Positions 1-7,127 of a stretch of DNA of 10,598 bases are shown one piece after another. The DNA is from Bacteriovoracaceae bacterium UBA7695. GTDB lineage: Bacteria; Bdellovibrionota; Bacteriovoracia; Bacteriovoracales; Bacteriovoracaceae. The DNA lies in the NCBI GenBank assembly GCA_002482685.1, contig DLGL01000039.1, positions 38,663 through 49,260 on the forward strand, given 5' to 3'. Each line of letters begins with the position of its first letter. The stretch's first letter is position 1. The position numbers and the translations under genes are program-made. Below the pieces are notes generated by a model. That model was not told where the DNA came from and did not search any database. It was given only the letters and a program-made list of their open reading frames with translations.

Positions 1-792
1 CCAAATCCCGGAGCGGAAGGTTTTATCGGTTGGTCAGCTTTCGGAACGGCACTACTGGCTTCTCTTTGGGCCTACGATGGCTGGAATAATCTTTCCATGG
101 TGGCCGGAGAAATTAAAAATCCTCAGAAAAATATTCCACTCTCTTTCGGAATTGGTTTGATGGCGATCTTAGCCATCTACGCTCTCTCCAACGTGGCCTA
201 TTTCTATGCTCTTCCTTTCTCTGAAATTGTCACTTCAAATTCGAGTGATTTTCCAGATGCTCTTCCCGTAGCTACTAAAGCGGCCTTAAGTTTCTTAGGG
301 ACCTCAGGAGTCACTATTCTCTCAGCAGCTTTTGTGTTCTCGGCCTTGGGAGCTATGAACGGATCTATTTTAACGGGTGCTCGTGTTCCTTATGCCATGG
401 CCAATGATGGATTGTTCTTTAAGCAACTTGCTAACGTAAATGAAAAATCAAATGTGCCAGTGGCCTCAATTATGGTTCAGGCCTGTGTTTCTATTTTGTT
501 GGCCGCTTCCGGTAGTTTTGATCAGCTCACAGACTACGTGGTTTTCTCGGCCTGGATTTTTTACGCCATGGTAACTGGTGTGGTTTTCACCATGAGAAAG
601 CGCCGCCCGGATATTATTCGCAACTATAAAACATTTGGATATCCGGTTCTTCCTGCGATCTTTATTATTCTGGGAGTCCTTCTCTTAATCAATACCGTTT
701 ATACCTCTCCGACCTCTAGCTTGATCGGTCTGGCCTTCATCGCAGCAGGTGTGCCTGTGTTTTATATCTTTAGAAGATTTCGGGATAAGTAG
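1..792 (+). CDS. APC-family amino acid permease, C-terminal half (5' partial)
   Basis: This is the C-terminal part of an inner-membrane amino acid transporter of the APC superfamily (LAT/SteT-like branch suspected); the exact substrate cannot be told. The reading frame is open from base 1, so the true start lies outside the window and the first internal ATG (97) is not a start. The 263 visible codons begin at the family's TM6 region, where WAYDGWNNLSMVAGEIKNP is the hallmark stretch: an unwound helix followed by the conserved E-I-K-N-P loop. A second conserved segment, NGSILTGARVPYAMANDG, follows TM8. About six or seven hydrophobic helices can be counted, ending in a short basic tail (RRFRDK). 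This matches the second half of a protein of about 430-470 residues. No terminator is evident after the stop. The next gene begins 95 bases later on the same strand. The family call is firm. Confidence 0.9.
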   Translation, partial: PNPGAEGFIGWSAFGTALLASLWAYDGWNNLSMVAGEIKNPQKNIPLSFGIGLMAILAIYALSNVAYFYALPFSEIVTSNSSDFPDALPVATKAALSFLGTSGVTILSAAFVFSALGAMNGSILTGARVPYAMANDGLFFKQLANVNEKSNVPVASIMVQACVSILLAASGSFDQLTDYVVFSAWIFYAMVTGVVFTMRKRRPDIIRNYKTFGYPVLPAIFIILGVLLLINTVYTSPTSSLIGLAFIAAGVPVFYIFRRFRDK

Positions 793-887
793 AGGAATTA
801 AACTAAACCTTTGATAAGATTAGACTTAATAAGTTACTTGGTGTTTCCGATATAGTTATATGGAAACAGCAGTATCATGAGAGCGGT

Positions 888-2276
888 ATGAATAAGATCT
901 TAGCAATTTTGTTAATTCTTGCGACCTCATGTAATGAGCTGCGGGTTGATGATGTCATCTCAGGCCCTAAGGATGAGGATGACACAACTGAGCCTTTAAC
1001 CGCCTCTCGGCCCGGTCCCAATCCGGATCTTTTCAATGCTCCATTCTACGAGTGCCTCCAGGAGAGGTATGTCTCCACTACCGGCAATGACGGAAATGAT
1101 GGTCTCACTACTCTTACGGCCTGGAGAAATCTGCAAAAAGCTGACGACGAAGCCCTGGCCCCGGGAACTTGTGTAAATGTCGCTCCCGGTACTTACTCTA
1201 TGGGCACATTGTATTTAACAAATGGAGGAACTACCGCTTCACCAACAGGTTACGTGGTCTACCGTTCAACAGTTCTCTCTGGTGCTATCCTTGATGCCAA
1301 TGCAAATATGGATCAATTAATTTCCGTCCAAGCAAACTACCTGGTGCTGGATGGATTTGATATTGATGGTCACTCCAATCGTGCCAGAAACTCCTGCATT
1401 GATTCCTGGTCTGGAAACGGTGGACATCACATTTGGATTTTAAATAACAAGATTCACAACTGCGGCCTCAGTGGAGTTCAGTTAGATGGCAGAGAATACC
1501 TCTACATCTGGCACAACGAAGTCTACGCCAATTCCAGCTCCTATTTTTATTCGTTAAATGGTTCGGGAATCTCAATTTATGAACCCGAAGTCATTGCTGC
1601 CTATACTCCCACTCAAATGGATACGGAGTTAGGAGAGTACAAAATTCAAATTATGTATAATATTGCGAGAAATAATTTTAACCGCCAGTCTAGTAACACC
1701 AACACTGACGGTAATGGAATTATCCTCGATGACTGGAGACATACTCAGATCGCACCCCATGTTGTTTATCCCGGAAAGGGGCTCGTTTACGGAAATCTGA
1801 CTTATGGTAATGGAGGAAAGGGGATTCACTCAAACTATAGTGCTAATGTCGTTATCGCTAACAATACGGCCTATGGGAATAATTTCGACACTCATAATAC
1901 CGGTCAGTGGCGAGGAGACATTACAGTTCAAAATGGAAGTGCCAATACTGTGATTAACAACATTGCCTGGACAATAACCGGGGCCGGTGCTCTGGCCTTT
2001 AATTCCCCTTTTGCCGGTAAGGATGCATTCGCTGCCGATAATGTATGGTCAAATAATATTGCTTTTGGTGCTGCTACTGATCTGGATGCTCCGGATATTT
2101 TTCCAGCAGGGGATAACCAAACTTTAACCAATCCACTTCTGGTAAATGCTCCAGGGAGTGATTTTAAACTGGATACTGCAAGTCCCGCTCTGGGTTATGG
2201 GATGAATCTCTCCGGTCTGCCTGAAACCTACTTTGATGTAGGTGCCTGCTCAAGTCTTCTCAGCTCCTGCCCTTAA
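888..2276 (+). CDS. Probable lipoprotein with right-handed parallel beta-helix (DUF1565-like)
   Basis: A 462-residue exported protein. Residues 1-15 look like a lipoprotein signal peptide: MNK, a hydrophobic stretch, then a lipobox-like ATSC with Cys15. The lipobox is imperfect, with Ala at -3. An acidic linker follows to about residue 45. YVSTTGNDGNDG (61-72), then LTAWRNLQKA and APGTY, is the usual entry to DUF1565-type beta-helix proteins. Residues 140-400 carry many Asn-rich coils such as ILNNKIHNCGLSGVQLDG, IANNTAYGNN and INNIAWTITGAG. The exit sequence DFKLDTASPALGYG (425-438) is also typical. The family includes polysaccharide lyases and other carbohydrate-active or surface proteins. 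I see no diagnostic catalytic set, so only a surface glycan-related role can be suggested. The start is supported by the signal peptide; the Shine-Dalgarno sequence (GAGAG) is weak. Its stop overlaps that of the convergent DUF2461 gene. Confidence 0.85.
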   Translation: MNKILAILLILATSCNELRVDDVISGPKDEDDTTEPLTASRPGPNPDLFNAPFYECLQERYVSTTGNDGNDGLTTLTAWRNLQKADDEALAPGTCVNVAPGTYSMGTLYLTNGGTTASPTGYVVYRSTVLSGAILDANANMDQLISVQANYLVLDGFDIDGHSNRARNSCIDSWSGNGGHHIWILNNKIHNCGLSGVQLDGREYLYIWHNEVYANSSSYFYSLNGSGISIYEPEVIAAYTPTQMDTELGEYKIQIMYNIARNNFNRQSSNTNTDGNGIILDDWRHTQIAPHVVYPGKGLVYGNLTYGNGGKGIHSNYSANVVIANNTAYGNNFDTHNTGQWRGDITVQNGSANTVINNIAWTITGAGALAFNSPFAGKDAFAADNVWSNNIAFGAATDLDAPDIFPAGDNQTLTNPLLVNAPGSDFKLDTASPALGYGMNLSGLPETYFDVGACSSLLSSCP

Positions 2277-2926
2277 TTCAGAGCCTCCAGAAATAAACGA
2301 TTAAAAGGCAGTGCTAGTTTAAAGTGCTGATCAACTATCTTTCCAAATCCGGGACTCAGGGCCACATCCAGAGAGAGTGGTGCCGAGACTGTGAAGCTTT
2401 TAAACTTTAGTAGCTCTACATGCGGATGGTCTGCTGGGAATCCTTTCGGGGGGCGTTTTAAAACGTGGTCAGTATCCATCACAGGAAATGTTTTCTTAAA
2501 TTTTTTATCAGTCAGAATTTTTTTAAGCTCATCACCTTCTGTCGTAAGATACTGGCGGACATTTTTAAGTTGTTCGGCTTCAGGCATCCATACTCCGGCG
2601 GCGACAAAAATTTCTTTTGGTGAAAGGTGCAAATAATAGCCAGGAAGCCCACCCTTTTTTCCACCGTAGGCAATGAAGGCCCCGAAATTTTCTTTATAAG
2701 GATTTTTATTATCGCTGAAGCAGGTATCCCGATTGAATCTGAATGTGCAGTGCTTAGGTTCCAGGTAGGGAAGTTTATCCTCCCACACTGAGGCCCGGGT
2801 GATGAGCTCCTGGGTAAGGAATTCAAATTCCTTTTTGGCCGCTAGGTACTCATCTTTATGAGCATGCATCCATTCAGTGTTATTGTTTTTTTTTATCTTC
2901 TTAAGAAAATCGATGGTTTTTTTCAT
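2273..2926 (-). CDS. DUF2461 / TIGR02453 family protein
   Basis: This is a cytoplasmic protein of the widespread DUF2461 (TIGR02453) family, whose biochemical role is unknown to me. Recognisable parts, in order from the chosen start, are the N-terminal helix MKKTIDFLKKIKKNNNTEWM, the central block FRFNRDTCFSDNKNPYKENF with the family's R-D-x-x-F-S and P-Y-K, and PGYYLHLSPKEIFVAAGVWMPE. The conserved part runs almost the full length. I chose the ATG at 2926 (217 residues) because it puts the family domain at the very N-terminus and leaves about 60 bp for promoters facing the rightward genes. An upstream TTG at 2980 would add 18 residues (235 in total). It has a slightly better ribosome-site candidate (AGAGAG), so it cannot be excluded. 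The gene converges on the beta-helix gene with a 4-bp overlap of stops, and no separate terminator was seen. Confidence 0.88.
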   Translation of the reverse strand: MKKTIDFLKKIKKNNNTEWMHAHKDEYLAAKKEFEFLTQELITRASVWEDKLPYLEPKHCTFRFNRDTCFSDNKNPYKENFGAFIAYGGKKGGLPGYYLHLSPKEIFVAAGVWMPEAEQLKNVRQYLTTEGDELKKILTDKKFKKTFPVMDTDHVLKRPPKGFPADHPHVELLKFKSFTVSAPLSLDVALSPGFGKIVDQHFKLALPFNRLFLEALN

Positions 2927-2989
2927 AGATGGTTTTATACCACAGTGCCAAGAGTTTGCCCCACCTTCGAGATCTTTCAAAGCTCTCTG

Positions 2990-3082
2990 ATGTCATTATT
3001 TCAAGGACTTAAGCGAAATCCTCAAGAGTTGGCCCTGTTTACCGATAAGATGACTCAGGATCTCAATAAAAGGTTTTTATGA
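2990..3082 (+). CDS. Possible 30-residue small protein coupled to the next gene
   Basis: A short ORF encodes MSLFQGLKRNPQELALFTDK and ten more residues ending NKRFL. Its TGA (3080-3082) overlaps the ATG of the following exported-protein gene as ATGA, a classic translational-coupling arrangement. The composition is that of a charged amphipathic helical peptide with no signal sequence. The frame stays open further upstream to 2858, but that part is antisense to the DUF2461 gene and reads like shadow sequence. There is no good Shine-Dalgarno sequence before 2990, which weakens the call. It may be a genuine small protein, a leader that feeds ribosomes to the downstream gene, or chance. No family is recognised. 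Confidence 0.35.
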   Translation: MSLFQGLKRNPQELALFTDKMTQDLNKRFL

Positions 3083-4641
3083 AACTCCTCTGGCCTGCCT
3101 TGATAGTCATTGCTTCGCCTGCTTGGTCACAAGTGGACTGGAGCCGTGAGCAGAAGAGTAAGGAGATTGTTTATCATATCAATAAGGCCTACGTTGGATG
3201 TTTAAGTTCTTACGAGCAAAGTACATCTAAAGATCCCAACGCTCAAATTTTAAAAGAAATACGTCGAGAGCCTATATCCGTTCAGGATATGAGAGATCAT
3301 GTTGATAGGACCAAAGAGACGATTCAGAATTTTTATCAGAACTCATTAGATAAGAACCCTGAGTTAGCTAAAGAGCTCATGGCCGATTTGGAGGCCATCG
3401 CAACTGATAAACGCTGCCAGAGTTCAGGCAATGACTGTCGCACTACACTTGTGGCCACAGCAAAATTTTATATGGACCGCATGCGGCCTTCGCTACCTGG
3501 ATGTGAGTTAGATAAACTGAAACCTAAGCAGCTTGAGAAAGTAGAAGCTTACCTGCAAAGTGCTTCCTATAATTCACAAGCGAGTCTTGATGGATATCAT
3601 GAAGCTCAATGTTTACTGGAGAAAAAATACCAGGATCAGCCCCATTTGGATGCTGATATAAAGCAGGCGATGCTGAGTTCTTTTTCAGTAGGACAAAAAA
3701 GACCGAATCTTGCTGCCCGCTACATGTGGATGACAGTGGATATGAATAATTATGCCTTTGGAGAAATCCAAATGGATATTCTGTATAAAACAGTTCGTTT
3801 AGATAAAGATAACAATCCTGTGAAATCCACTGAAGTCCACATCTGCGATCCTGCGAAGTCGATGGATAGCACAACTTACCAGTCACCTCTTAAAGTGCTT
3901 GTGTTCAAAGAGCCCTACATCACGGCCCCAGCGCCAAAAGCACAAAAAATAGTTGAAATAAAACCCGAGCCTAAAGAATGTATTGAGACTTATGAGAAGT
4001 CTAAATTTGTTCCCGGCAACTTCGACGAAGGCAGAAGTGATGTGGGTCTTGATCAGGCCGCAAAGCTTATGAAAGAAGTTGAAGACTTTATGAATTCAAC
4101 TGACAAAGACATTAAAATCACCGACATTACAGTTTATTCAAGTTCTTCACGTACACCTTTCTCTATAGAAGTGAACGGTAAACGGGTCATCGATCCCGAA
4201 TCAGATAATCGAAATTTAGCCCTGGCCGCCCAGAGAGCAGCTTCTGCTAGTAAAATTCTTGAAGATGTTCAGAAAACCAGTTCGGCGTTAGCTGGAATTA
4301 ATTTTCAGGTGAAGTCAGAGTTAGCGGGCCCGGCCTTTGAAATGACTGATGCAAAATTAAAAAGTCTGAAAAATACCGGATCTCAGGGTAGTGAGTACTA
4401 TTCAAAAGTTGTTGAACTCTTTAACGCCAACACAGAAATGTATAAAACCCAGGCCGTTTGTGAAGATCCAAAAGATCTGCTTGATGCCGCAAAATACCCA
4501 AGTCTCTATCATGCAAAATTTAAACCCTTTCAGGGCTACCGTATTGTCATCTCAGGGCATTATACGAAGTCATTAAAGTGCGGAGATTTTCTTCCGGGAG
4601 CTGCTAAGAGCTCTAAAGGAACTAAATCAGTAGGCCAATAA
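3079..4641 (+). CDS. Exported protein of unknown function with a divergent OmpA-like segment
   Basis: A 520-residue protein with a clear signal peptide: MKLLWPALIVIASPAWS, with probable cleavage after Ala-Trp-Ser before Gln18. AAAAGG lies five bases before the ATG. The mature N-terminal half is helical and charged, with cysteines at 41, 113, 120, 142, 178 and 256 that could form disulfides in the periplasm. Residues about 308-420 resemble an OmpA C-terminal (peptidoglycan-binding) domain in order of elements: an F-x-P-G-N-F strand, a helix with Leu-Ala-Lys spacing (LDQAAKLMKEVEDFM), a strand IKITDITVYSSSS, then NRNLALAAQRAASASKIL in place of the usual N-x2-L-S-x2-R-A-x2-V-x2-L. The usual G-H-T-D is replaced by V-Y-S-S. 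A second strand motif (GYRIVISGHY) lies near the C-terminus. Peptidoglycan contact is therefore only a suggestion. It is 55 bases upstream of ppc on the same strand. Confidence 0.75.
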   Translation: MKLLWPALIVIASPAWSQVDWSREQKSKEIVYHINKAYVGCLSSYEQSTSKDPNAQILKEIRREPISVQDMRDHVDRTKETIQNFYQNSLDKNPELAKELMADLEAIATDKRCQSSGNDCRTTLVATAKFYMDRMRPSLPGCELDKLKPKQLEKVEAYLQSASYNSQASLDGYHEAQCLLEKKYQDQPHLDADIKQAMLSSFSVGQKRPNLAARYMWMTVDMNNYAFGEIQMDILYKTVRLDKDNNPVKSTEVHICDPAKSMDSTTYQSPLKVLVFKEPYITAPAPKAQKIVEIKPEPKECIETYEKSKFVPGNFDEGRSDVGLDQAAKLMKEVEDFMNSTDKDIKITDITVYSSSSRTPFSIEVNGKRVIDPESDNRNLALAAQRAASASKILEDVQKTSSALAGINFQVKSELAGPAFEMTDAKLKSLKNTGSQGSEYYSKVVELFNANTEMYKTQAVCEDPKDLLDAAKYPSLYHAKFKPFQGYRIVISGHYTKSLKCGDFLPGAAKSSKGTKSVGQ

Positions 4642-4696
4642 AACACAGATCATTTTAAACTTTTTTGATGTGCTGCTTTGGTGGTAAAAAAGTTAA

Positions 4697-6835
4697 ATGA
4701 TTATTCAAAATGACTTAAAACAACTTGTTTCCAAATCAGTTAAACTTCTCGGCCAAGCACTCCTGGAGGTTCATGGCAAACATCTCTATCAGGAAATCGA
4801 AGAGCTCCGAGTGAAGATGAAAGGGGCGCGCAGTAAAAGTGCGGCCATTGTTCAGAAATCAATGGAAGAGGTTTACGAAGATCTCAAAAATAATAAAAAT
4901 CAAGAACTCCATCAAAAGGCCAAGGCTTTTGCTTTAATGCTGGAACTGATTAATACCTGCGAAGCGGCTTACCGGTCTCACCGTTTAAAGAAGTTTCACA
5001 TAACTAAAGAGACGCACCCAGAAGCCATCATTTATGTCTTTACCAGCCATCCTACAGAGTCTCGCAGTCAGAGCTTCTTAGAGCTTATGGGAAGGATTGA
5101 AGACCTTTTAATTGAAGCTCTGGAAGATTCTTTTGAAGTGATTCAAGAAAGACTTTTTTATCTTTTAAAAATTGCCGTGAGGTTAAGTCTTGCCAACAAC
5201 CGCAGGCCCCGGGTTAAGGATGAAATGGAACAGGTGTTTCATACGGTTCTTCATCCCGATATTTTGGCGGAACAAATTGCGCTTAATAAAAAAAATCTCA
5301 ACGTAAGTTTCAGGACATGGGTAGGAGGAGATAAAGATGGCCATCCTAAAGTGGGCAGCTCAACCATGCTTGAGAGTTTTAATTTATCCCGCTCAAAGCT
5401 GCTGGAGTTTATATCCAGGGAATTAAAAACCTTTGAAAATGAACTTAAGTTAATCGATGAAGGAAGGAAGCTATCTAAGGAAATTTCCACCTTTAAGATT
5501 TGTCTAAAGAACTTGAAAAAAGTTCAAAAAGACGATGGAAAGAAAGTTTCAATATTCAAAAAAAGTCTCATGCGTCTTAAGAAAACGGCTCTCACTTATG
5601 ATCTGTCATCGCCCTTCATTGAAAATATGGAACAGTTAATCTGGTCATATCCTGCTATGGTTCTTCCACTTGAGATCCGTGAAGACTCAGAAATGATTCA
5701 GAAATCCTTAAAAGATAAGTCTCAACCTATTTTAAAAATGCTCGCAACTCTAAAGTCCATTTCAAAAGGAATGGAGGCCAAGTGGTATGTGCGAGGTTTT
5801 GTTATAAGCATGTGCCAGACTTCAGAGGATATGTTGGCCGCGGTTACGATTACAAAGCGTGAGCTGGGAACTTTTGCCATCCCGGTGGTGCCTCTTTTTG
5901 AAAACGAAAAAGGTCTTCTGAATGCCACTGATATTCTTCAGGGCGCTTTTAAACTCTTTAACTTTGAAGAAGAACATAAGAAAAAATGGGGAAGCCGCTT
6001 TGAAGTGATGGTTGGCTATTCTGACTCAAGTAAGGAAAATGGGGTCTTCCCCGCTAGGCTCATGATTGAGCGGGGATTATTTCGGATTGAAGAGTTTCTT
6101 GTGAGAAAAAAATTAAAACCGGTTTTTTTCCACGGCTCCGGAGGCAGTGCCAGCAGAGGCGGAGGAACTATTCAGGAGCAAATTTCCTGGTGGCCGCAAA
6201 CAGCGCTGAATATCTTTAAAGTCACTATCCAGGGTGAGATGGTTCAAAGGAATTTTAATAATCCTTTGATCATGCGCTCTCAGGTAGGAAAAGTGATTGA
6301 TGGATACACTCATTGCAAACCCAAAAGCCTCGGTCAAAATCAAGAAGTTCTGAAATTTTCAGACAGTATACAAAATTCTTACCGATCCTTAGTTAAGGAT
6401 CCTTCCTTTCAGAAACTTGTTACCTATGCCACCCCTTATGATTATTTGAATCTTCTCCGTATTGGATCCCGACCTACGAAAAGAGTAGCTAAAGGTGAGT
6501 TTAGCTTAAGGGCCATACCCTGGATCCTATGTTGGACCCAAACCCGGCTACTATTACCTGTGTGGTGGGGCACAGGTGCGGCCTGGGACTCTCTTTCTCC
6601 AGTAGAAAAAAAATCAGTCAAAGATTTTTATCAGAAATCCTACCTTATGCAGTCGTATGTAAAAAATCTTGGTTTTACTTTGGCAAAAATTGAAATCGGA
6701 GTCTGGAATTTCCATCTAGAGCAGTCCAAGTTGGATGACGATGAAAAATCTTATTGGAAGAAGAAAATGGTCGAAGAACTTAAGCAGAGTGTGCGCTTTT
6801 TTGAAGAAATCTCTGGAGAGAAAGATTTTACCTGA
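4697..6835 (+). CDS. ppc: Phosphoenolpyruvate carboxylase, ended early by an in-frame TGA
   Basis: PEP carboxylase makes oxaloacetate from PEP and bicarbonate in the cytoplasm, refilling the TCA cycle. The 712 residues show the family motifs in order: FTSHPTE (115-121, catalytic His118), WVGGDKDGHP (208-217), LPLEIRED (323-330), PVVPLFEN with metal ligand Glu402, MVGYSDSSKENG (438-449, Asp443 and Lys446), FHGSGGSASRGGG (478-490), GSRPTKR (590-596) and LRAIPWILCWTQTRLLLP (604-621). The E. coli enzyme has 883 residues. This frame stops at TGA 6833-6835 before the conserved tail, which continues in the same frame to 6988 and is listed separately. As translated, the protein lacks the equivalents of E. 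coli Arg832 and Asn881 (aspartate feedback site). The active-site loop also has Ser481 where FHGRGG would have Arg. It could be a fresh pseudogene, a shortened enzyme, a readthrough product or a sequencing error. Confidence 0.93.
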   Translation: MIIQNDLKQLVSKSVKLLGQALLEVHGKHLYQEIEELRVKMKGARSKSAAIVQKSMEEVYEDLKNNKNQELHQKAKAFALMLELINTCEAAYRSHRLKKFHITKETHPEAIIYVFTSHPTESRSQSFLELMGRIEDLLIEALEDSFEVIQERLFYLLKIAVRLSLANNRRPRVKDEMEQVFHTVLHPDILAEQIALNKKNLNVSFRTWVGGDKDGHPKVGSSTMLESFNLSRSKLLEFISRELKTFENELKLIDEGRKLSKEISTFKICLKNLKKVQKDDGKKVSIFKKSLMRLKKTALTYDLSSPFIENMEQLIWSYPAMVLPLEIREDSEMIQKSLKDKSQPILKMLATLKSISKGMEAKWYVRGFVISMCQTSEDMLAAVTITKRELGTFAIPVVPLFENEKGLLNATDILQGAFKLFNFEEEHKKKWGSRFEVMVGYSDSSKENGVFPARLMIERGLFRIEEFLVRKKLKPVFFHGSGGSASRGGGTIQEQISWWPQTALNIFKVTIQGEMVQRNFNNPLIMRSQVGKVIDGYTHCKPKSLGQNQEVLKFSDSIQNSYRSLVKDPSFQKLVTYATPYDYLNLLRIGSRPTKRVAKGEFSLRAIPWILCWTQTRLLLPVWWGTGAAWDSLSPVEKKSVKDFYQKSYLMQSYVKNLGFTLAKIEIGVWNFHLEQSKLDDDEKSYWKKKMVEELKQSVRFFEEISGEKDFT

Positions 6836-6988
6836 TTCAGGCCATGGCTAGGGGAGAGTATCTATTTCCGTTCGAGTATGATCCACCCGCTTAATGTCAT
6901 ACAAAAAATTGCTTTGGAGAGGAATGATAATGTTCTTTTGAGGGAGACAGTGACTGGTATTGCTTGTGGGATGCTTACGACGGGGTAA
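6836..6988 (+). pseudogene. ppc: Detached C-terminus of PEP carboxylase, in frame beyond the TGA
   Basis: These 50 codons plus TAA (6986-6988) continue the ppc frame directly after TGA 6833-6835. Their translation begins FRPWLGESIYFRSSMIHPLN and ends GIACGMLTTG. It aligns without gaps at the key points to the E. coli PEPC tail (LPWIAESIQLRN..., DPLNVLQ, then TIAGIAAGMRNTG). No further stop or frameshift occurs. The universally conserved end RNTG reads LTTG here, so the Arg and the Asn of that motif are lost. An ATG at 6878 could start a 36-residue peptide, but no convincing ribosome site precedes it. With the TGA read as sense, the whole protein would have 763 residues, and the terminator at 7025 would follow the stop at normal distance. 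Confidence 0.85.
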
Positions 6989-7024
6989 TCTGGAGGAGAG
7001 GTCTGGTATTAATAATTCAAGTTG

Positions 7025-7056
7025 CTTTGGAGGCTCACCGGCCTCAAAAGTTTTTC
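7025..7056 (+). terminator. Rho-independent terminator of the ppc transcript
   Basis: CTTTGGAGGC (7025-7034) pairs with GCCTCAAAAG (7041-7050) around the loop TCACCG. The stem has ten positions with one G-A mismatch and is followed at once by TTTTTC. The T-run is on the plus strand only. It lies 36 bases after the TAA at 6988 but 190 after the TGA at 6835, so it fits the longer, ancestral ppc reading frame. Confidence 0.75.
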
Positions 7057-7058
7057 AT

Positions 7059-7086
7059 GTGCCTCCTTTTGAATCAAAGGAGGCAC
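7059..7086. repeat. Perfect 11-bp inverted repeat between convergent genes
   Basis: GTGCCTCCTTT (7059-7069) and AAAGGAGGCAC (7076-7086) form a perfect stem around the loop TGAATC. No T-run follows on either strand. It lies 41 bases past the stop of the leftward gene ending at 7128, so it may end or protect that mRNA. It shares the GGAGGC core with the adjacent terminator. Confidence 0.6.
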
Positions 7087-7127
7087 TCACTGTTCGGAGA
7101 CAAAATGATTTTAAAGTTTTTTCTGTC

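Noticed and set aside
811..862. Promoter for the beta-helix gene (TTGATA at 811, or TTACTT-17-TATATG at 834-862).
   Set aside because: Each pairing matches the consensus poorly at one of the two boxes; none stands out from AT-rich background.
2858..2989. Upstream extension of the small ORF at 2990 (in-frame ATG at 2858).
   Set aside because: It is fully antisense to the DUF2461 coding region or its upstream edge, and the translation (runs of Phe, Val, Leu from poly-T) looks like shadow sequence.
4642..4696. Possible terminator between the exported-protein gene and ppc (CACAGATCA ... TGATGTG).
   Set aside because: The stem is short and bulged with a loop of about 13 bases, and no T-run follows it.
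6833..6835. TGA in ppc as a selenocysteine codon.
   Set aside because: The aligned position in PEPC is not a catalytic Cys or Sec site, and no SECIS-like hairpin was seen directly after the TGA. Nonsense mutation, readthrough or error are simpler.
6844..6894. ORF MARGEYLFPFEYDPPA just after the TGA of ppc.
   Set aside because: It is in another frame from the clear PEPC tail homology, which explains this stretch better.
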